From assembly GCF_014194975.1 (NCBI RefSeq), contig NZ_JACIAY010000007.1, positions 1 to 64,000 of the forward strand: DNA of 64,000 nucleotides, given 5' to 3'. The notes beneath the pieces are model-generated. The model was not told where the DNA came from, did not search any database, and saw only the letters and a program-made list of their open reading frames with translations. Positions 1 to 8,630 of this stretch are shown one piece after another. Within the stretch, counting starts at the first letter, position 1, and every line of letters begins with the position of its first letter. The position numbers and the translations under genes were made by a program. This DNA is from Sphingomonas sp. BK580 (GTDB taxonomy: Bacteria; Pseudomonadota; Alphaproteobacteria; Sphingomonadales; Sphingomonadaceae).

Positions 1-1440
1 GACGCCCTCGGTGATCAGATACGCCGGCGGGCGCATGTTCACCACCTCGGCCGCGCCGGGATAGCCGACCGGCCCGGCGCCGCGCATGAACAGCAAGGTC
101 TCGGGCGTGATCCCGGTGGCGGGGTCGTCGATCCGGGCGTGATAGTCCTCGGGCCCGTCGAACACCACCGCGGGGCCCTCGAAGGCGTTGGGATCCGCCG
201 GGTTGCTCAGATAACGGTCGCGGAACTCGGGCGAGATCACGCTGGTCTTCATCACCGCCGCGTCGAACAGGTTGCCCGACAGCACCAGGAACCCCGCCGC
301 CTCCTTGAGCGGCCGGTCGTACGGGCGGATCACCGCCTCGTCCTCGATGGGAACGCCGCGGCAGTTCTCGCCGATCGTGCGGCCGTTGACCGTCAGCGCG
401 CCCTCGGCGATCAGCCCCTGCCCGATCAGCTGGCTGACCACCGCGGGGACGCCGCCGGCGCGGTAATAATCCTCGCCGAGATACTCGCCCGCGGGCTGCA
501 GGTTGACCAGGAGCGGCACGCCGTGTCCCTCGCTCTCCCAGTCCTTGAGCGGCAGCTCGACGCCGACGTGGCGCGCCAGCGCCGCCAGGTGGATCGGCGC
601 GTTGGTCGAGCCGCCGATCGCCGAATTGACCTTGATCGCGTTGTGGAACGCGTCCCTGGTCAGGATGTCCGAGGGCTTGAGGTCCTCCGCCACCATCTCC
701 ACCACGCGCTTGCCGGTGAGATAGGCCACCTCCTGCCGGTCGCGGTAGGGCGCCGGGATCGCCGCCGAGCCGGGCAGCGACATGCCCAGCGCCTCGGCGA
801 GGCTGTTCATCGTCGTCGCGGTGCCCATCGTGTTGCAATAGCCGGTCGACGGCGCCGACGACGCCACCAGCCGGATGAACTCGGCGTCGTCGATCTCGCC
901 CGCGGCGAGCAGCTGGCGCGCCTTCCACACGATCGTGCCCGAGCCGGTGCGCTCGCCCTTGTGCCAGCCGTTGAGCATCGGCCCGACCGACAGCGCGATC
1001 GCGGGGATGTTGACCGTGGCGGCCGCCATCAGCGCGGCCGGCGTGGTCTTGTCGCAGCCGATCGTCAGCACCACGCCGTCGAGCGGGTAGCCGTACAAGA
1101 CCTCGACCAGCCCCAGGTACGCCAGGTTGCGGTCGAGCCCCGCGGTCGGGCGCTTGCCCGTCTCCTGGATCGGGTGGACCGGGAACTCCAGCACGATCCC
1201 GCCCGCCTCGCGCACGCCCTCGCGCACCCGCTCCGCCAGCACCAGATGGTGGCGGTTGCACGGGCTGAGGTCGCTGCCGGTCTGCGCGATGCCGATGATC
1301 GGCTTGCCCGAGCGCAGCTCGTCGAGGCTGAGACCGAAGTTGAGGTAGCGCTCCAGGTACAGCGCCGTCATGTCGATGTTCGCGGGATTGTCGAACCACG
1401 CCCGGCTGCGCAGCGCCGGCGGTGTAGTGCTCTCAGTCAT
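1..1440 (-). CDS. IlvD/EDD-family sugar-acid dehydratase (arabonate/xylonate/galactonate type), 3' end beyond the window
   Basis: This cytoplasmic Fe-S dehydratase converts an aldonic acid to its 2-keto-3-deoxy acid. The first 480 residues are visible and the C-terminal 90-110 expected for the family lie past the left edge. The N-terminus resembles Caulobacter XylD and Azospirillum L-arabonate dehydratase. Cluster-ligand cysteines are recognisable at C61 (SDLSPCNR), C129 (GCDKTTPA) and in STGYCNTMG. The ATG at 1440 lies 13 nt after the stop of the upstream aldose epimerase gene, so the two form one leftward operon. Context (aldose dehydrogenase, lactonase, DgoA, DgoK, AraD1-type protein) points to L-arabonate and/or D-galactonate as substrate. 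Family membership is firm, but sequence alone does not fix the substrate. No enolase-type galactonate dehydratase (DgoD) is visible, so this enzyme may cover that step. Confidence 0.9.
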   Translation of the reverse strand, partial: MTESTTPPALRSRAWFDNPANIDMTALYLERYLNFGLSLDELRSGKPIIGIAQTGSDLSPCNRHHLVLAERVREGVREAGGIVLEFPVHPIQETGKRPTAGLDRNLAYLGLVEVLYGYPLDGVVLTIGCDKTTPAALMAAATVNIPAIALSVGPMLNGWHKGERTGSGTIVWKARQLLAAGEIDDAEFIRLVASSAPSTGYCNTMGTATTMNSLAEALGMSLPGSAAIPAPYRDRQEVAYLTGKRVVEMVAEDLKPSDILTRDAFHNAIKVNSAIGGSTNAPIHLAALARHVGVELPLKDWESEGHGVPLLVNLQPAGEYLGEDYYRAGGVPAVVSQLIGQGLIAEGALTVNGRTIGENCRGVPIEDEAVIRPYDRPLKEAAGFLVLSGNLFDAAVMKTSVISPEFRDRYLSNPADPNAFEGPAVVFDGPEDYHARIDDPATGITPETLLFMRGAGPVGYPGAAEVVNMRPPAYLITEGV

Positions 1441-1453
1441 CGGTCGCTCCGGG

Positions 1454-2599
1454 TCAGCGCGCCGTCGAAACGCGGAAGACCATGATATGATGGTAGGGCT
1501 TGCCCGGCTCGACGCGCGCCGAGCCGAACGCCGGCTGGTTGGGCGTGTCCGGGAATTTCTGCGGCTCCAGCGCGATGCCGTCGCCCATGCGATAGACGTG
1601 GCCCGACTTGCCGATCAGCGAGCCGTCGAGGAAATTGCCCGAGTAGAATTGCACGCCGGGCTCCGTGGTGAGCACCTCGAGCACGCGCCCGGACACCGGG
1701 TCCTCCAGCCGCGCGGCGAGCTGCGGATCCTTGGTGGCGCCCTTGTCGAGCGCGAAATTATGGTCGTAGCCGCGGCCGATCACGATCTGCGGGTCACGCC
1801 CGTCGCGCACGCCCTCGCCGACGATACGCCCTTGGGTGAAGTCGAACACCGTGCCCGCCACCGGCTTGAGCTCGCCGGTCGGGATCAGCGTGGCGTCGAC
1901 CGGTGTATAGCGCTTCGCCGGGATCGTCAGCTTCTGCGCGTAGATGCCGCCGGCGGAGCCCTCGCCCGCCATGTCGAAGAGCGCGTGGTTGGTGAGGTTG
2001 ACGATGGTCGGCGCGTCGCTCTTGGCGCCGAGATCGATCGTCAGCGAACCGGCGTCGTCGAGGCTGTAGGTCGCGGTCACCTGGAGCGTGCCGGGGTAAC
2101 CCTGGTCGCCCGCCGGGCTGGTCATCACCATGGTGACGCTCGCCCTGGGGCCGGACTTCACCTCGGTGATCTTCCAGATCACCTTGTCGAAGCCCTTGGT
2201 GCCGCCGTGGAGCGAGTTGGTCTTGTCGTTGAGCGGCAGCTGATAGCTCTTGCCGTCGAGCGCGAACTTGCCGCCGCGGATGCGGTTGGCATAGCGTCCG
2301 ACGGTCTGGCCCCAGAAATTGGGCTTGGTGACGTAGCTGGCGGCGTCGTCATAGCCGAGCGTGATATCAGCGACCTTGCCGTCGCGCCCCGGCACGTTGA
2401 GCGACTGGAGCGTCGCGCCCAGCGTCATCACGCGGGCGCTGACGCCGTTGCTGCCGCTGAGCACCACCGCCTCGATCGCGGTGCCGTCGGGCAATCGGCC
2501 GAACGCCTCGCGCTTCGCGGTCGCGGCCTCGGCACCCACCGCCGCCAACAGGCTGCCGGCCGCCATCGTCCACCCGCTCCACGCAGCCAATCTCACCAT
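1454..2599 (-). CDS. aldose 1-epimerase (mutarotase), exported
   Basis: The protein is 381 aa and belongs to the galactose-mutarotase family, interconverting alpha and beta anomers of aldoses such as galactose or arabinose. The N-terminus has a hydrophobic signal segment ending near AEAATA, so it probably works in the periplasm ahead of the importer encoded divergently. Family motifs seen are [14 protein letters not shown], the catalytic-His region NLTNHALF, and [13 protein letters not shown] 2599 is preceded by GGGAGAGG at a normal distance. It is the first gene of a leftward operon with the IlvD/EDD dehydratase, 13 nt apart. It shares a divergent promoter region, with a putative operator, with the sugar transporter gene. 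Aldose epimerase identity is secure; preferred sugar is inferred from context. Confidence 0.92.
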   Translation of the reverse strand: MVRLAAWSGWTMAAGSLLAAVGAEAATAKREAFGRLPDGTAIEAVVLSGSNGVSARVMTLGATLQSLNVPGRDGKVADITLGYDDAASYVTKPNFWGQTVGRYANRIRGGKFALDGKSYQLPLNDKTNSLHGGTKGFDKVIWKITEVKSGPRASVTMVMTSPAGDQGYPGTLQVTATYSLDDAGSLTIDLGAKSDAPTIVNLTNHALFDMAGEGSAGGIYAQKLTIPAKRYTPVDATLIPTGELKPVAGTVFDFTQGRIVGEGVRDGRDPQIVIGRGYDHNFALDKGATKDPQLAARLEDPVSGRVLEVLTTEPGVQFYSGNFLDGSLIGKSGHVYRMGDGIALEPQKFPDTPNQPAFGSARVEPGKPYHHIMVFRVSTAR

Positions 2600-2663
2600 C
2601 GCCGACCTCTCCCGAACGTCCAGCACACGCGCCGCAGCACCGCCGGTCCGCGGCGTTTCCGCA

Positions 2664-2713
2664 TTGACCCGACGACCGCCCGGAATATAGTCAGACATAT
2701 CGAGCACGCGCAA
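2664..2713. promoter_or_regulatory. divergent sigma70-type promoters for the epimerase and the sugar-transporter gene
   Basis: On the plus strand, TTGACC (2664-2669) and TATAGT (2686-2691) are 16 nt apart and would start transcription near 2698, ahead of the transporter ATG at 2741. On the minus strand, TTGCGC (2713-2708) and TATATT (2689-2684) are 18 nt apart and face the epimerase gene. The two -10 boxes overlap, so a single bound protein could control both. These calls are consensus matches by eye, not mapped starts. Confidence 0.5.
2688..2699. promoter_or_regulatory. operator-like site TAGTCAGACATA
   Basis: This 12-mer matches the site at 9523-9534 (TTGTAAGACATA) at 10 of 12 positions. 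Both contain the TNGTNNNACN core typical of FadR-subfamily GntR repressors, the group that includes the galactonate regulator DgoR. It lies on the overlapping -10 boxes of the divergent epimerase and transporter promoters, a position suited to repression. The regulator itself is not in the window. Confidence 0.5.
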
Positions 2714-2740
2714 CCCAGTTCCGCGCGTCACAGGGAGAGG

Positions 2741-4063
2741 ATGATGGCCGGACCACCGATTTCCAGCGGCGCTGTCGCGACGGGGGGCGGAGGAGCCGTC
2801 TCGTATCGCCCCGCGCTCGCGCTGCTGGCCTCGCTGTTCTTCATGTGGGGTTTCATCACCGTCCTCAACGACATCCTGATCCCGCACCTGAAAGCGGTGT
2901 TCGACCTCAACTATACCCAGTCGCTGCTGATCCAGTTCGTCTGGTTCATCGCCTACGGCGTCGCCTCCTTCCCCGCCGCCAAGCTGATCGAGCGGATCGG
3001 CTACAAGAAGTCGATGGTGGTCGGCCTGCTGATCATGGCGGTCGGCGCGCTCGGCTTCGTCCCGGCGTCGCAGCTCGCCTCCTACGGCTTCTTCCTCACC
3101 GCATTGTTCGTGCTCGCCACCGGGATCACGCTGCTCCAGGTCGCTGCCAACCCGTATGTCGCGGTGATCGGCCCGCCCGAGAGCGCCTCCTTCCGGCTCA
3201 ACCTGGTGCAGGCATTCAACTCGCTCGGCACCTTCGTGGCGCCGACCTTCGGCGCGATGCTGATCCTGTCGCGCTCGGCCTCGGGCACGAGCGAGGGCGG
3301 CACGACGCAGCTGAGCGCGGCGCAGCGGCTCGCCGACGCGCAGTCGGTGCAGATGCCTTACATACTGATCGCGGGCGTGCTGGTGGTGATCGCGGTGACG
3401 ATCGCGCTGTTCAAGCTGCCCCAGCTCGGCTCGGCCACCAACCGCATCGCCGCCGACGAGCGCCGCCGCCACTCGCTGTTCCAGCACCGTAACCTGGTGT
3501 TCGGCGTGCCGGCGATCGGCCTGTACGTGCTCGCCGAGATCTGCGTCGGCTCGCTGCTGATCAGCTTCATCCAGCAGCCGCAGATCGCCAACCTCAGCGC
3601 CGCCGACGCCAGCGGTTACCTCACCCTGCTGTGGGGCGGGATGATGGTGGGCCGCTTCGTCGGCGCCGCGATCATGCGCTACATCGCCCCGGAGAGGCTG
3701 CTGGCGTTCAACGCTTTGGTCGCCTTCGTGCTGGTGATGACCGCGGTGCTGTTCACCGGCCATGTCGCGATGTGGGCGCTGGTGCTGGTCGGGCTGTTTC
3801 ACTCGATCATGTTCCCGACGATCTTCACGCTGGGGATCAAGGGCCTGGGCCCGCTCACCGAGGAGGGCTCGGGGCTGCTGATCATGGCGATCGCGGGCGG
3901 CGCGCTGGCGACGGTGCAGGCGTGGATCGCCGACCACCACGGGCTGAGCATCTCGTTCCTCGTGCCAGCGGCGTGCGAGCTGTACGTGCTGTTCTACGCG
4001 GTCTGGGGTTCGCGCCCGACCAATGCCTTCCCCGACAGCGCGGCACAGGAGACCGCCGCCTGA
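2741..4063 (+). CDS. FucP/GluP-type sugar:proton symporter (MFS)
   Basis: The protein is 440 aa with about 12 hydrophobic segments and belongs to the fucose permease / glucose-galactose transporter branch of the MFS. It begins its membrane domain with FFMWGFITVLNDILIPHLK, a signature of that group, and has LQVAANPYVAVIGPP and RLNLVQAFNSLGTF. It is likely an inner-membrane importer for galactose, arabinose or a related sugar. GGGAGAGG at 2733-2740 directly precedes two ATGs, 2741 and 2744; the second has the better spacing, so either may be used. The gene is transcribed divergently from the epimerase-dehydratase operon. A palindromic repeat follows, then rlmH 212 nt downstream. Family assignment is firm; the sugar is inferred. 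Confidence 0.92.
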   Translation: MMAGPPISSGAVATGGGGAVSYRPALALLASLFFMWGFITVLNDILIPHLKAVFDLNYTQSLLIQFVWFIAYGVASFPAAKLIERIGYKKSMVVGLLIMAVGALGFVPASQLASYGFFLTALFVLATGITLLQVAANPYVAVIGPPESASFRLNLVQAFNSLGTFVAPTFGAMLILSRSASGTSEGGTTQLSAAQRLADAQSVQMPYILIAGVLVVIAVTIALFKLPQLGSATNRIAADERRRHSLFQHRNLVFGVPAIGLYVLAEICVGSLLISFIQQPQIANLSAADASGYLTLLWGGMMVGRFVGAAIMRYIAPERLLAFNALVAFVLVMTAVLFTGHVAMWALVLVGLFHSIMFPTIFTLGIKGLGPLTEEGSGLLIMAIAGGALATVQAWIADHHGLSISFLVPAACELYVLFYAVWGSRPTNAFPDSAAQETAA

Positions 4064-4149
4064 CGCGGCGGCGCGCCGCCGATGGCGCGTCGACGGCCGC
4101 GGCCTCCCAGGAGATCCCTCCGCGGCGCTCCCGGCATGCTCCCCATCTA

Positions 4150-4180
4150 CCGTCATCTCGGAACACGGCCGGGATGACGG
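4150..4180. repeat. REP-like palindrome (CGTCAT class, single unit)
   Basis: An imperfect inverted repeat with arms beginning CCGTCAT and ending ATGACGG and a roughly 7-nt loop, between the sugar transporter gene and rlmH. It belongs to the same class as the paired units near 20.7, 23.2, 42.9 and 47.9 kb. It lies at one proposed inversion breakpoint. Confidence 0.6.
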
Positions 4181-4275
4181 CGGAGGCGCGACAAGCCTCC
4201 CTTCGCGGGGATGATCGAGGCGTCGCCCGACACAGGGCAGATGACGCCGCGGCGCGCAGCCGCTAACCTCGCGCC

Positions 4276-4698
4276 ATGCTGCTCCACATCGTCGCGCGCG
4301 GACGGATCGGGCGCTCGCCCGAGGGTGAGCTGGTCGACCGCTATCTCAAGCGCATCGCCTGGCCGACGCGGCTGAGCGAGCTGCCCGATCGCGGCGGACG
4401 CGAGCCCGATCGACCGGCGCAGGGGCGGCGCGTGCTGCTCGACGAGAAGGGCGAGATGCTCGGCTCCGCCGCCTTCGCCGCGACGCTCGGCCGCTGGCGC
4501 GACGACGGCGTCCGCGAGGCGCGGTTCGTGATCGGTGCGGCGGACGGCTTCGGCGACGTCGAGCGCGGCGAGGCCGACCTGCTGCTCTCCTTCGGGCGCG
4601 CCACTTGGCCGCACCTGCTCGCGCGCGCGATGCTGGCAGAACAATTGTTCCGCGCCACCAGCATCCTCGCCAACCATCCTTATCATCGCGAGGGCTGA
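4276..4698 (+). CDS. rlmH: 23S rRNA (pseudouridine1915-N3)-methyltransferase RlmH
   Basis: The protein is 140 aa, a small SPOUT methyltransferase that modifies pseudouridine 1915 in helix 69 of 23S rRNA in assembled 70S ribosomes. It starts LLHIVARGRIG and carries FVIGAADGFGD, the knot-forming glycine-rich loop, and the C-terminal NHPYHREG that ends most RlmH proteins. ATG 4276 gives the usual length. It is followed after 3 nt by an EnvC-like gene, so they are co-transcribed. In most sphingomonads rlmH follows rsfS on the same strand; here rsfS is about 6 kb away on the opposite strand (see findings). Confidence 0.95.
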   Translation: MLLHIVARGRIGRSPEGELVDRYLKRIAWPTRLSELPDRGGREPDRPAQGRRVLLDEKGEMLGSAAFAATLGRWRDDGVREARFVIGAADGFGDVERGEADLLLSFGRATWPHLLARAMLAEQLFRATSILANHPYHREG

Positions 4699-4701
4699 GG
4701 C

Positions 4702-5691
4702 ATGCGCTCGCCCGGCCTCGGCGCGACGCTCGCGCTCGCGCTGCTCGCGCCAGGCGCCGCGGCGCTGCCCGAGCCGTCGGCGCGCGCGGCGGGACCGCAG
4801 CTCGCCGGCGCCGAGACGGAGATCGCGGTCGAGCGCGCGCGTGCCGACGCGATCGCGGCTCGGCTCGCGCGTCAGCGGTCCGCGCTCGCGGCCGAGCAGG
4901 GGCCGGTCGTGCGGCTGGTCGCCGCCCTGGCCGCGGTGGCCCGGCGCCCGCGCGCGGCGCTGCTGCTGCGCCCGGGCAGTGTCGTCGATCTCGTCCACGT
5001 CGAGGCAGTGCTCGGCGCCGCGATGCCGCGGCTCGAGCAGCGCACGGCGACGCTGCGGGGCGCCCTCGCGCGCACGCGGGCGCTGGCGGCCAGTGCGGCG
5101 GCGACCGAGCGCGCGCTCGCCGCCGAGCGCACGCGGCTCGTCGAGGCACGCGAGCGCCTCGCCGCGCTCGGCGACGGCGACGAGCGCGCCCTGGCGCTGG
5201 AGGAGTCGGCGCGCGACACCGCCGACCGGATCGCCGCGCTCGGCGGCGCGCAGGCGGTGCTCGGTGAGCTGATCGCGCTGCCGGCGCCACCGCGGCCGGA
5301 CGCGGCGAGCGCGGCCGGCGCGGCGGCGCCGGCCTACCGCCTGCCGGCCCGCGGTCGGCTCGTCACCGGCCTGGGCGAGCTGTCGGGCAACGGCGTTCGC
5401 TCGCGCGGGCTCACGCTGGCCGTGCCGCGCGGCGCCGCCTTGGTCGCGCCCGCGGCGGGGACGGTGCGCTACGTCGGGGCGTTCCGCAGCTATGGTACGA
5501 TCGTGATCCTCGACCATGGCGCCGGCTGGCAGACGCTGGTGACCGGGGTCGGCACGCCCGCGGTGACGAACAACACGGCGGTAGCGGCGGGCGCGCTGCT
5601 CGGTCGGGCCGCGACGCGCGGCGAGCCGACGGTGACGGTCGAGCTGCGCCGCCGCGGCGTGCCGGTCGACGTGGCGCAGCTGGTGGGGTGA
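4702..5691 (+). CDS. EnvC-like murein hydrolase activator (degenerate LytM/M23 domain)
   Basis: The protein is 329 aa with an N-terminal signal segment, a long Ala/Arg/Glu-rich coiled coil (about residues 30-190) and a C-terminal LytM/M23 fold (about 215-329). The first zinc-ligand motif of M23 peptidases is replaced by NGVRSRGL and the second HxH by HGAGWQTLV. This fits a non-catalytic activator of cell-division amidases such as EnvC rather than an active endopeptidase. ATG 4702 lies 3 nt after the rlmH stop, with GAGG upstream. The rlmH-envC pairing is conserved in alphaproteobacteria, where a ctpA-type S41 protease usually follows; here the next gene is the convergent sugar dehydrogenase instead. 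Confidence 0.85.
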   Translation: MRSPGLGATLALALLAPGAAALPEPSARAAGPQLAGAETEIAVERARADAIAARLARQRSALAAEQGPVVRLVAALAAVARRPRAALLLRPGSVVDLVHVEAVLGAAMPRLEQRTATLRGALARTRALAASAAATERALAAERTRLVEARERLAALGDGDERALALEESARDTADRIAALGGAQAVLGELIALPAPPRPDAASAAGAAAPAYRLPARGRLVTGLGELSGNGVRSRGLTLAVPRGAALVAPAAGTVRYVGAFRSYGTIVILDHGAGWQTLVTGVGTPAVTNNTAVAAGALLGRAATRGEPTVTVELRRRGVPVDVAQLVG

Positions 5692-5863
5692 ACGGCGTGA
5701 CCGGATGGGGCCGCCGCGTGCCCGCATGGGCGGCTTCCTCTGCCTCACCCTCGCCTGCCGTCGAGCCCCGCGGCGGCCGTGACCGCCCGCCGCGGTGTGA
5801 CGAGGACGCTTGAACCCTGCTGGCACCGGGCGTTGGCGCGAGGCTCGTCGCGGAGCCGTGGTC

Positions 5864-5960
5864 ACTCGTTCTCGCGCACACGCGGGAACCCAGGGTCACG
5901 CGCGACAACGGTCGCTGACGCCGGCGCCCCCTGGGCTCCCGCCTGCGCGGGGGCACGAGG
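5864..5960. repeat. paired REP-like palindromes (GTGCTC class) in a 370-nt gap
   Basis: Two hairpin units (about 5868-5894 and 5930-5959) face each other; the first ends in CCCAGG and the second begins CCTGGG. Each contains a stem of the type CTCxCGCx-GCGGGAG. Similar pairs occur at 23039-23119 and 45569-45645. The rest of the gap between the convergent envC-like and dehydrogenase genes (5692-6061) shows no coding signal. Confidence 0.75.
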
Positions 5961-6061
5961 AACGCATGGGCAAGGCCGCGCTCCTGTCAGCGATGTCGCG
6001 CGCGTACCCTGGGGAGGCGGTCGCCGCCGGGGACGCGCCGACCGTCACTCCGGGGGACCGA

Positions 6062-7003
6062 TCACTCCACGAACGGCTCGACGCCGATATGACGTCCGCG
6101 CAGGAACGCGTCGGCGACCAGGCGCAGCGGCGCGACGTCCACGTCGGACTCGCCGGCGCGCACGATCTCGGCGAAGCGACGGTACAGTCCGGGATATTCG
6201 CCGTGCAGCTCGGCGTCGTGCGCGAGGGCCTCCGCGCCGTCGATCGTCAGCACCGAACCGCCCTTGGCGAGCAGCAGCGTGCCCGCGTCGGTCTCGACCT
6301 CGATGTCCCAGTGCTGCGGACCCTCCTGGCGGAAGTCGAGGTCCATCGCGATCGCGCTGCCCGCGGTGTCGCGGAAGGCGACGCGCGCGGCGATCGGGGC
6401 GGCGCGGTTCGACGGCACGTCCAGCTCGGCGGTCTCGACGAAGAAGGGGCGCGGCAGGATCCGGGTCGCGATCGACAGCGCGTTGATGCCGGGATCGAAC
6501 ACGCCGAAGCCGCCGGGTTCCCAGATCCAGTCCTGCCCCGGGTGCCAGACGCGCACGTCCTCGCGCCAGGTGATCGTGGCGCGCTTCACCTCACGCCCGG
6601 CGAGCCAGGCGCGCGCGGGCTCGACCCCGTCGGCGTAGCGCGAGTGCCAGCTGGCGAACAGGCTGACGCCGCGCGCCGTCGCCGAGTCACGGAGCGCGGT
6701 GACCTCGGCCAAGGTCGCGCCCGGCGGCTTCTCGAGGAAGACGTGCCAGCCCTGCTCGATCGCGAACTGCGCGATGGCGCGGCGCACCTGCGGCGGGGTG
6801 CAGAGCGCGACCGCGTCGACCGCCACGCCGCTCGCGGCGAGCGCCTCGACGTTGGCGAAGAACGGCAGGCCGTTGACCGGCTCGCCGTGGCGGCTGACCG
6901 TCGCGACCAGCTCGATGTCGTCGTTGCCGGCGATCGCGGGGAGGTGCTGGTCGTGCGCGATCTTGCCCATGCCGACCAGCGCGAGGCGGATGCGGGCGCT
7001 CAC
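6062..7003 (-). CDS. D-galactose / L-arabinose 1-dehydrogenase (Gfo/Idh family)
   Basis: The protein is 313 aa with an N-terminal Rossmann motif (LVGMGKIAHDQHLPAI), the catalytic EKPPGATL and the downstream stretch VRVWHPGQDWIWEPGG. These match Pseudomonas galactose dehydrogenase and Azospirillum L-arabinose 1-dehydrogenase. It oxidises the sugar to its aldono-lactone with NAD(P)+. The Azospirillum enzyme is known to use both L-arabinose and D-galactose, which have the same configuration at C2-C4. The GTG at 7003 overlaps the upstream AraD1-type gene stop by 4 nt. It is the last gene of the leftward dgoK-dgoA-araD1-dehydrogenase operon. The alternative of a generic Gfo/Idh oxidoreductase is unlikely given the close match. 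Confidence 0.88.
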   Translation of the reverse strand: MSARIRLALVGMGKIAHDQHLPAIAGNDDIELVATVSRHGEPVNGLPFFANVEALAASGVAVDAVALCTPPQVRRAIAQFAIEQGWHVFLEKPPGATLAEVTALRDSATARGVSLFASWHSRYADGVEPARAWLAGREVKRATITWREDVRVWHPGQDWIWEPGGFGVFDPGINALSIATRILPRPFFVETAELDVPSNRAAPIAARVAFRDTAGSAIAMDLDFRQEGPQHWDIEVETDAGTLLLAKGGSVLTIDGAEALAHDAELHGEYPGLYRRFAEIVRAGESDVDVAPLRLVADAFLRGRHIGVEPFVE

Positions 7004-7995
7004 AGTGCGCGCACCTGCACCGGCGCGTCGGGCGCGTCGGTCAGCGGGTTGCGCAGCGGCAGCGCGAAGGGCGCGGCGCTGATCTCGAACACGTCACCCG
7101 GCCGGGTCTTGACCCCGTCCGCCACCGACAAGGTCGCGGTGCCGAAGAAGTGGACGTGCACGTCGCCGGGACGGCGGAAGCCGGCGTACTTGAAATGATG
7201 GTGCTCGAGGTTGGCGAGATGGTGCGACATATTGTCCTCGCCGGTCAGGAACGGCTTCTCCCACAAGGTGGCGCCGTCGCGGACGATGCGGCTGGTGCCG
7301 CGGATGTCCGCCGGCGGCGTGCCCAGCAGCAGCTCGGGGCCGAGCGCGGCCTGGCGCAGCTTGGAATGCGCCAGCCAGAGGTAATTGTGCTTCTCGGTGA
7401 CGTGGTCGCTGAACTCGTTGGCGAGCGCGACGCCGAGCCGATAGGGCGTGCCATCCTCGCCGATCAGGTAGATGCCGGCGAGCTCGGGCTCCTCGCCGCC
7501 GTCCTGCGCGAAGGCGGGCGAGGCGAGCGGCGCCTCGGGCGCCACCAGCGACTGGCCGTCGCCCTTGTAGAACCATTCGGGCTGCTGGCCCACCGCGCCC
7601 GCGGCGGGCTTGCCGCCCTCGACTCCCTCGAGGAACATCCGCATCGAGTCGGTCTGGTGCGCGGCGTCGGCCGCGGCCTTGTGCATCTTGTCGCGCCCCT
7701 CGGCCGAGGCGAGGTGGGTCAGACCGGTGCCAGCGAGCAGCAGCCGCGCGCCGTCCTCATGGTCGATCGCGGGGAGCAGGCGCTTGGCGTCGAGCTCGGC
7801 GACGAGGTCGACCGTCTCCCCGGAGCGGCGCGCCGCCGCCGCCTCGGCGAGCGTGGTGCCGCGCGCGATCGCCTCCAGGGCGAGCGCGCGCGTCGTGTCG
7901 ACGCCGTCGAGGAACCAGGCGCTGTCGCCCTCGGCGAGGATGACGCGGCGACGACCGTCGTCGCCGCGGTGCTGGAGCAGGCGGGTGAAGCTCAT
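7000..7995 (-). CDS. AraD1/GguC-type FAH-fold protein, putative 2-keto-3-deoxy-sugar-acid dehydratase
   Basis: The protein is 331 aa and belongs to the fumarylacetoacetate-hydrolase-like family named AraD1 or GguC. Typical segments are GTGLTHLASAEGRDKMH near residue 100, PEWFYKGDG, and SDHVTEKHNYLWLAHSKLR. Relatives such as Caulobacter XylX dehydrate 2-keto-3-deoxy-pentonate to 2-oxoglutarate semialdehyde. ATG 7995 overlaps the dgoA stop (ATGA) and the gene's own stop overlaps the dehydrogenase GTG, so translation is coupled at both ends. Its presence beside DgoA/DgoK suggests that one operon serves both a C5 branch (this enzyme) and a C6 branch. The semialdehyde dehydrogenase needed next is not in the window. 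Family firm, reaction inferred. Confidence 0.8.
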   Translation of the reverse strand: MSFTRLLQHRGDDGRRRVILAEGDSAWFLDGVDTTRALALEAIARGTTLAEAAAARRSGETVDLVAELDAKRLLPAIDHEDGARLLLAGTGLTHLASAEGRDKMHKAAADAAHQTDSMRMFLEGVEGGKPAAGAVGQQPEWFYKGDGQSLVAPEAPLASPAFAQDGGEEPELAGIYLIGEDGTPYRLGVALANEFSDHVTEKHNYLWLAHSKLRQAALGPELLLGTPPADIRGTSRIVRDGATLWEKPFLTGEDNMSHHLANLEHHHFKYAGFRRPGDVHVHFFGTATLSVADGVKTRPGDVFEISAAPFALPLRNPLTDAPDAPVQVRAL

Positions 7996-8630
7996 GCGAG
8001 GTCCTTGAGCGCGGTGATGTATTGGTGGGCGTCCGCGCCCACCGCCGCGGCCGACTTGCCCGGGCGGTAGAGGTTGGAGCCGAGCCCGAAGCCGTCGGCG
8101 CCCGCGGCGCGCCACTCGGCCATGTTCTGCGGGGTGATGCCGCCGACTGCGAGCATCCGCGTCGCCTTCGGCAGCACCGCGCGCTGCGCCTTGAGGAAGG
8201 CCGGGGTGGTGCCGTCGGCGGGGAAGAGCTTGAGCGCGGTGGCGCCGGCGGTGAGCGCGGCGAAGCCCTCGCTCGGGGTGAAATAGCCCGGCAGCGACAC
8301 CAGCCCGGCCGCGACGCTCGCGTGGATCACCTCGGGGTTGGTATTGGGCGAGACGATCAGCGTGCCGCCCGCGTCGCGTACCCGCGCGACGTCGTCGGTG
8401 GTGAGCACGGTCCCGGCGCCGACCATCGCGCGCCCGGCGAGACGCTCGGCGAGCAGCCGGATGCTCTCGATCGGCTCGGGCGAGTTGAGCGGCACCTCCA
8501 GCAGGGTGAAGCCTGCCTCCACCAGCGCGTCCGCTACCGCGGGTGCCTCGGCCGGGGTGAGGCCGCGCAGGATCGCCACCAGCGGCGCCTGGCGGAAGGC
8601 GGCGTCGAACGCCGCGAGATAGTCGGTCAT
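7992..8630 (-). CDS. dgoA: 2-dehydro-3-deoxy-6-phosphogalactonate aldolase
   Basis: The protein is 212 aa, a class I KDPG/KDPGal aldolase. It cleaves KDPGal to pyruvate and glyceraldehyde-3-phosphate, the last step of the De Ley-Doudoroff pathway. The start PLVAILRGLTP is typical of the galactonate branch. Catalytic residues are E45 (LLEVPLNSPEP) and the Schiff-base lysine K134 (TALKLFPA). ATG 8630 overlaps the dgoK stop by 4 nt, and the gene's TGA overlaps the following ATG. The dgoK-dgoA order and overlap are common in proteobacterial galactonate operons. Confidence 0.94.
   Translation of the reverse strand: MTDYLAAFDAAFRQAPLVAILRGLTPAEAPAVADALVEAGFTLLEVPLNSPEPIESIRLLAERLAGRAMVGAGTVLTTDDVARVRDAGGTLIVSPNTNPEVIHASVAAGLVSLPGYFTPSEGFAALTAGATALKLFPADGTTPAFLKAQRAVLPKATRMLAVGGITPQNMAEWRAAGADGFGLGSNLYRPGKSAAAVGADAHQYITALKDLA

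Noticed and set aside
139..1485. 448-codon plus-strand frame opposite the IlvD/EDD dehydratase gene
   Set aside because: Arg/Ala-rich low-complexity translation and overlap with a well-recognised gene on the other strand; it is a GC-codon shadow.
1370..2740. Extended N-terminus for the sugar transporter (897 codons open)
   Set aside because: The added part is antisense to the epimerase and lacks any transporter feature; GGGAGAGG places the start at 2741 or 2744.
4702..5691. Active M23 endopeptidase
   Set aside because: Zinc ligands of M23 are missing in both motifs, so an activator role is the better call.
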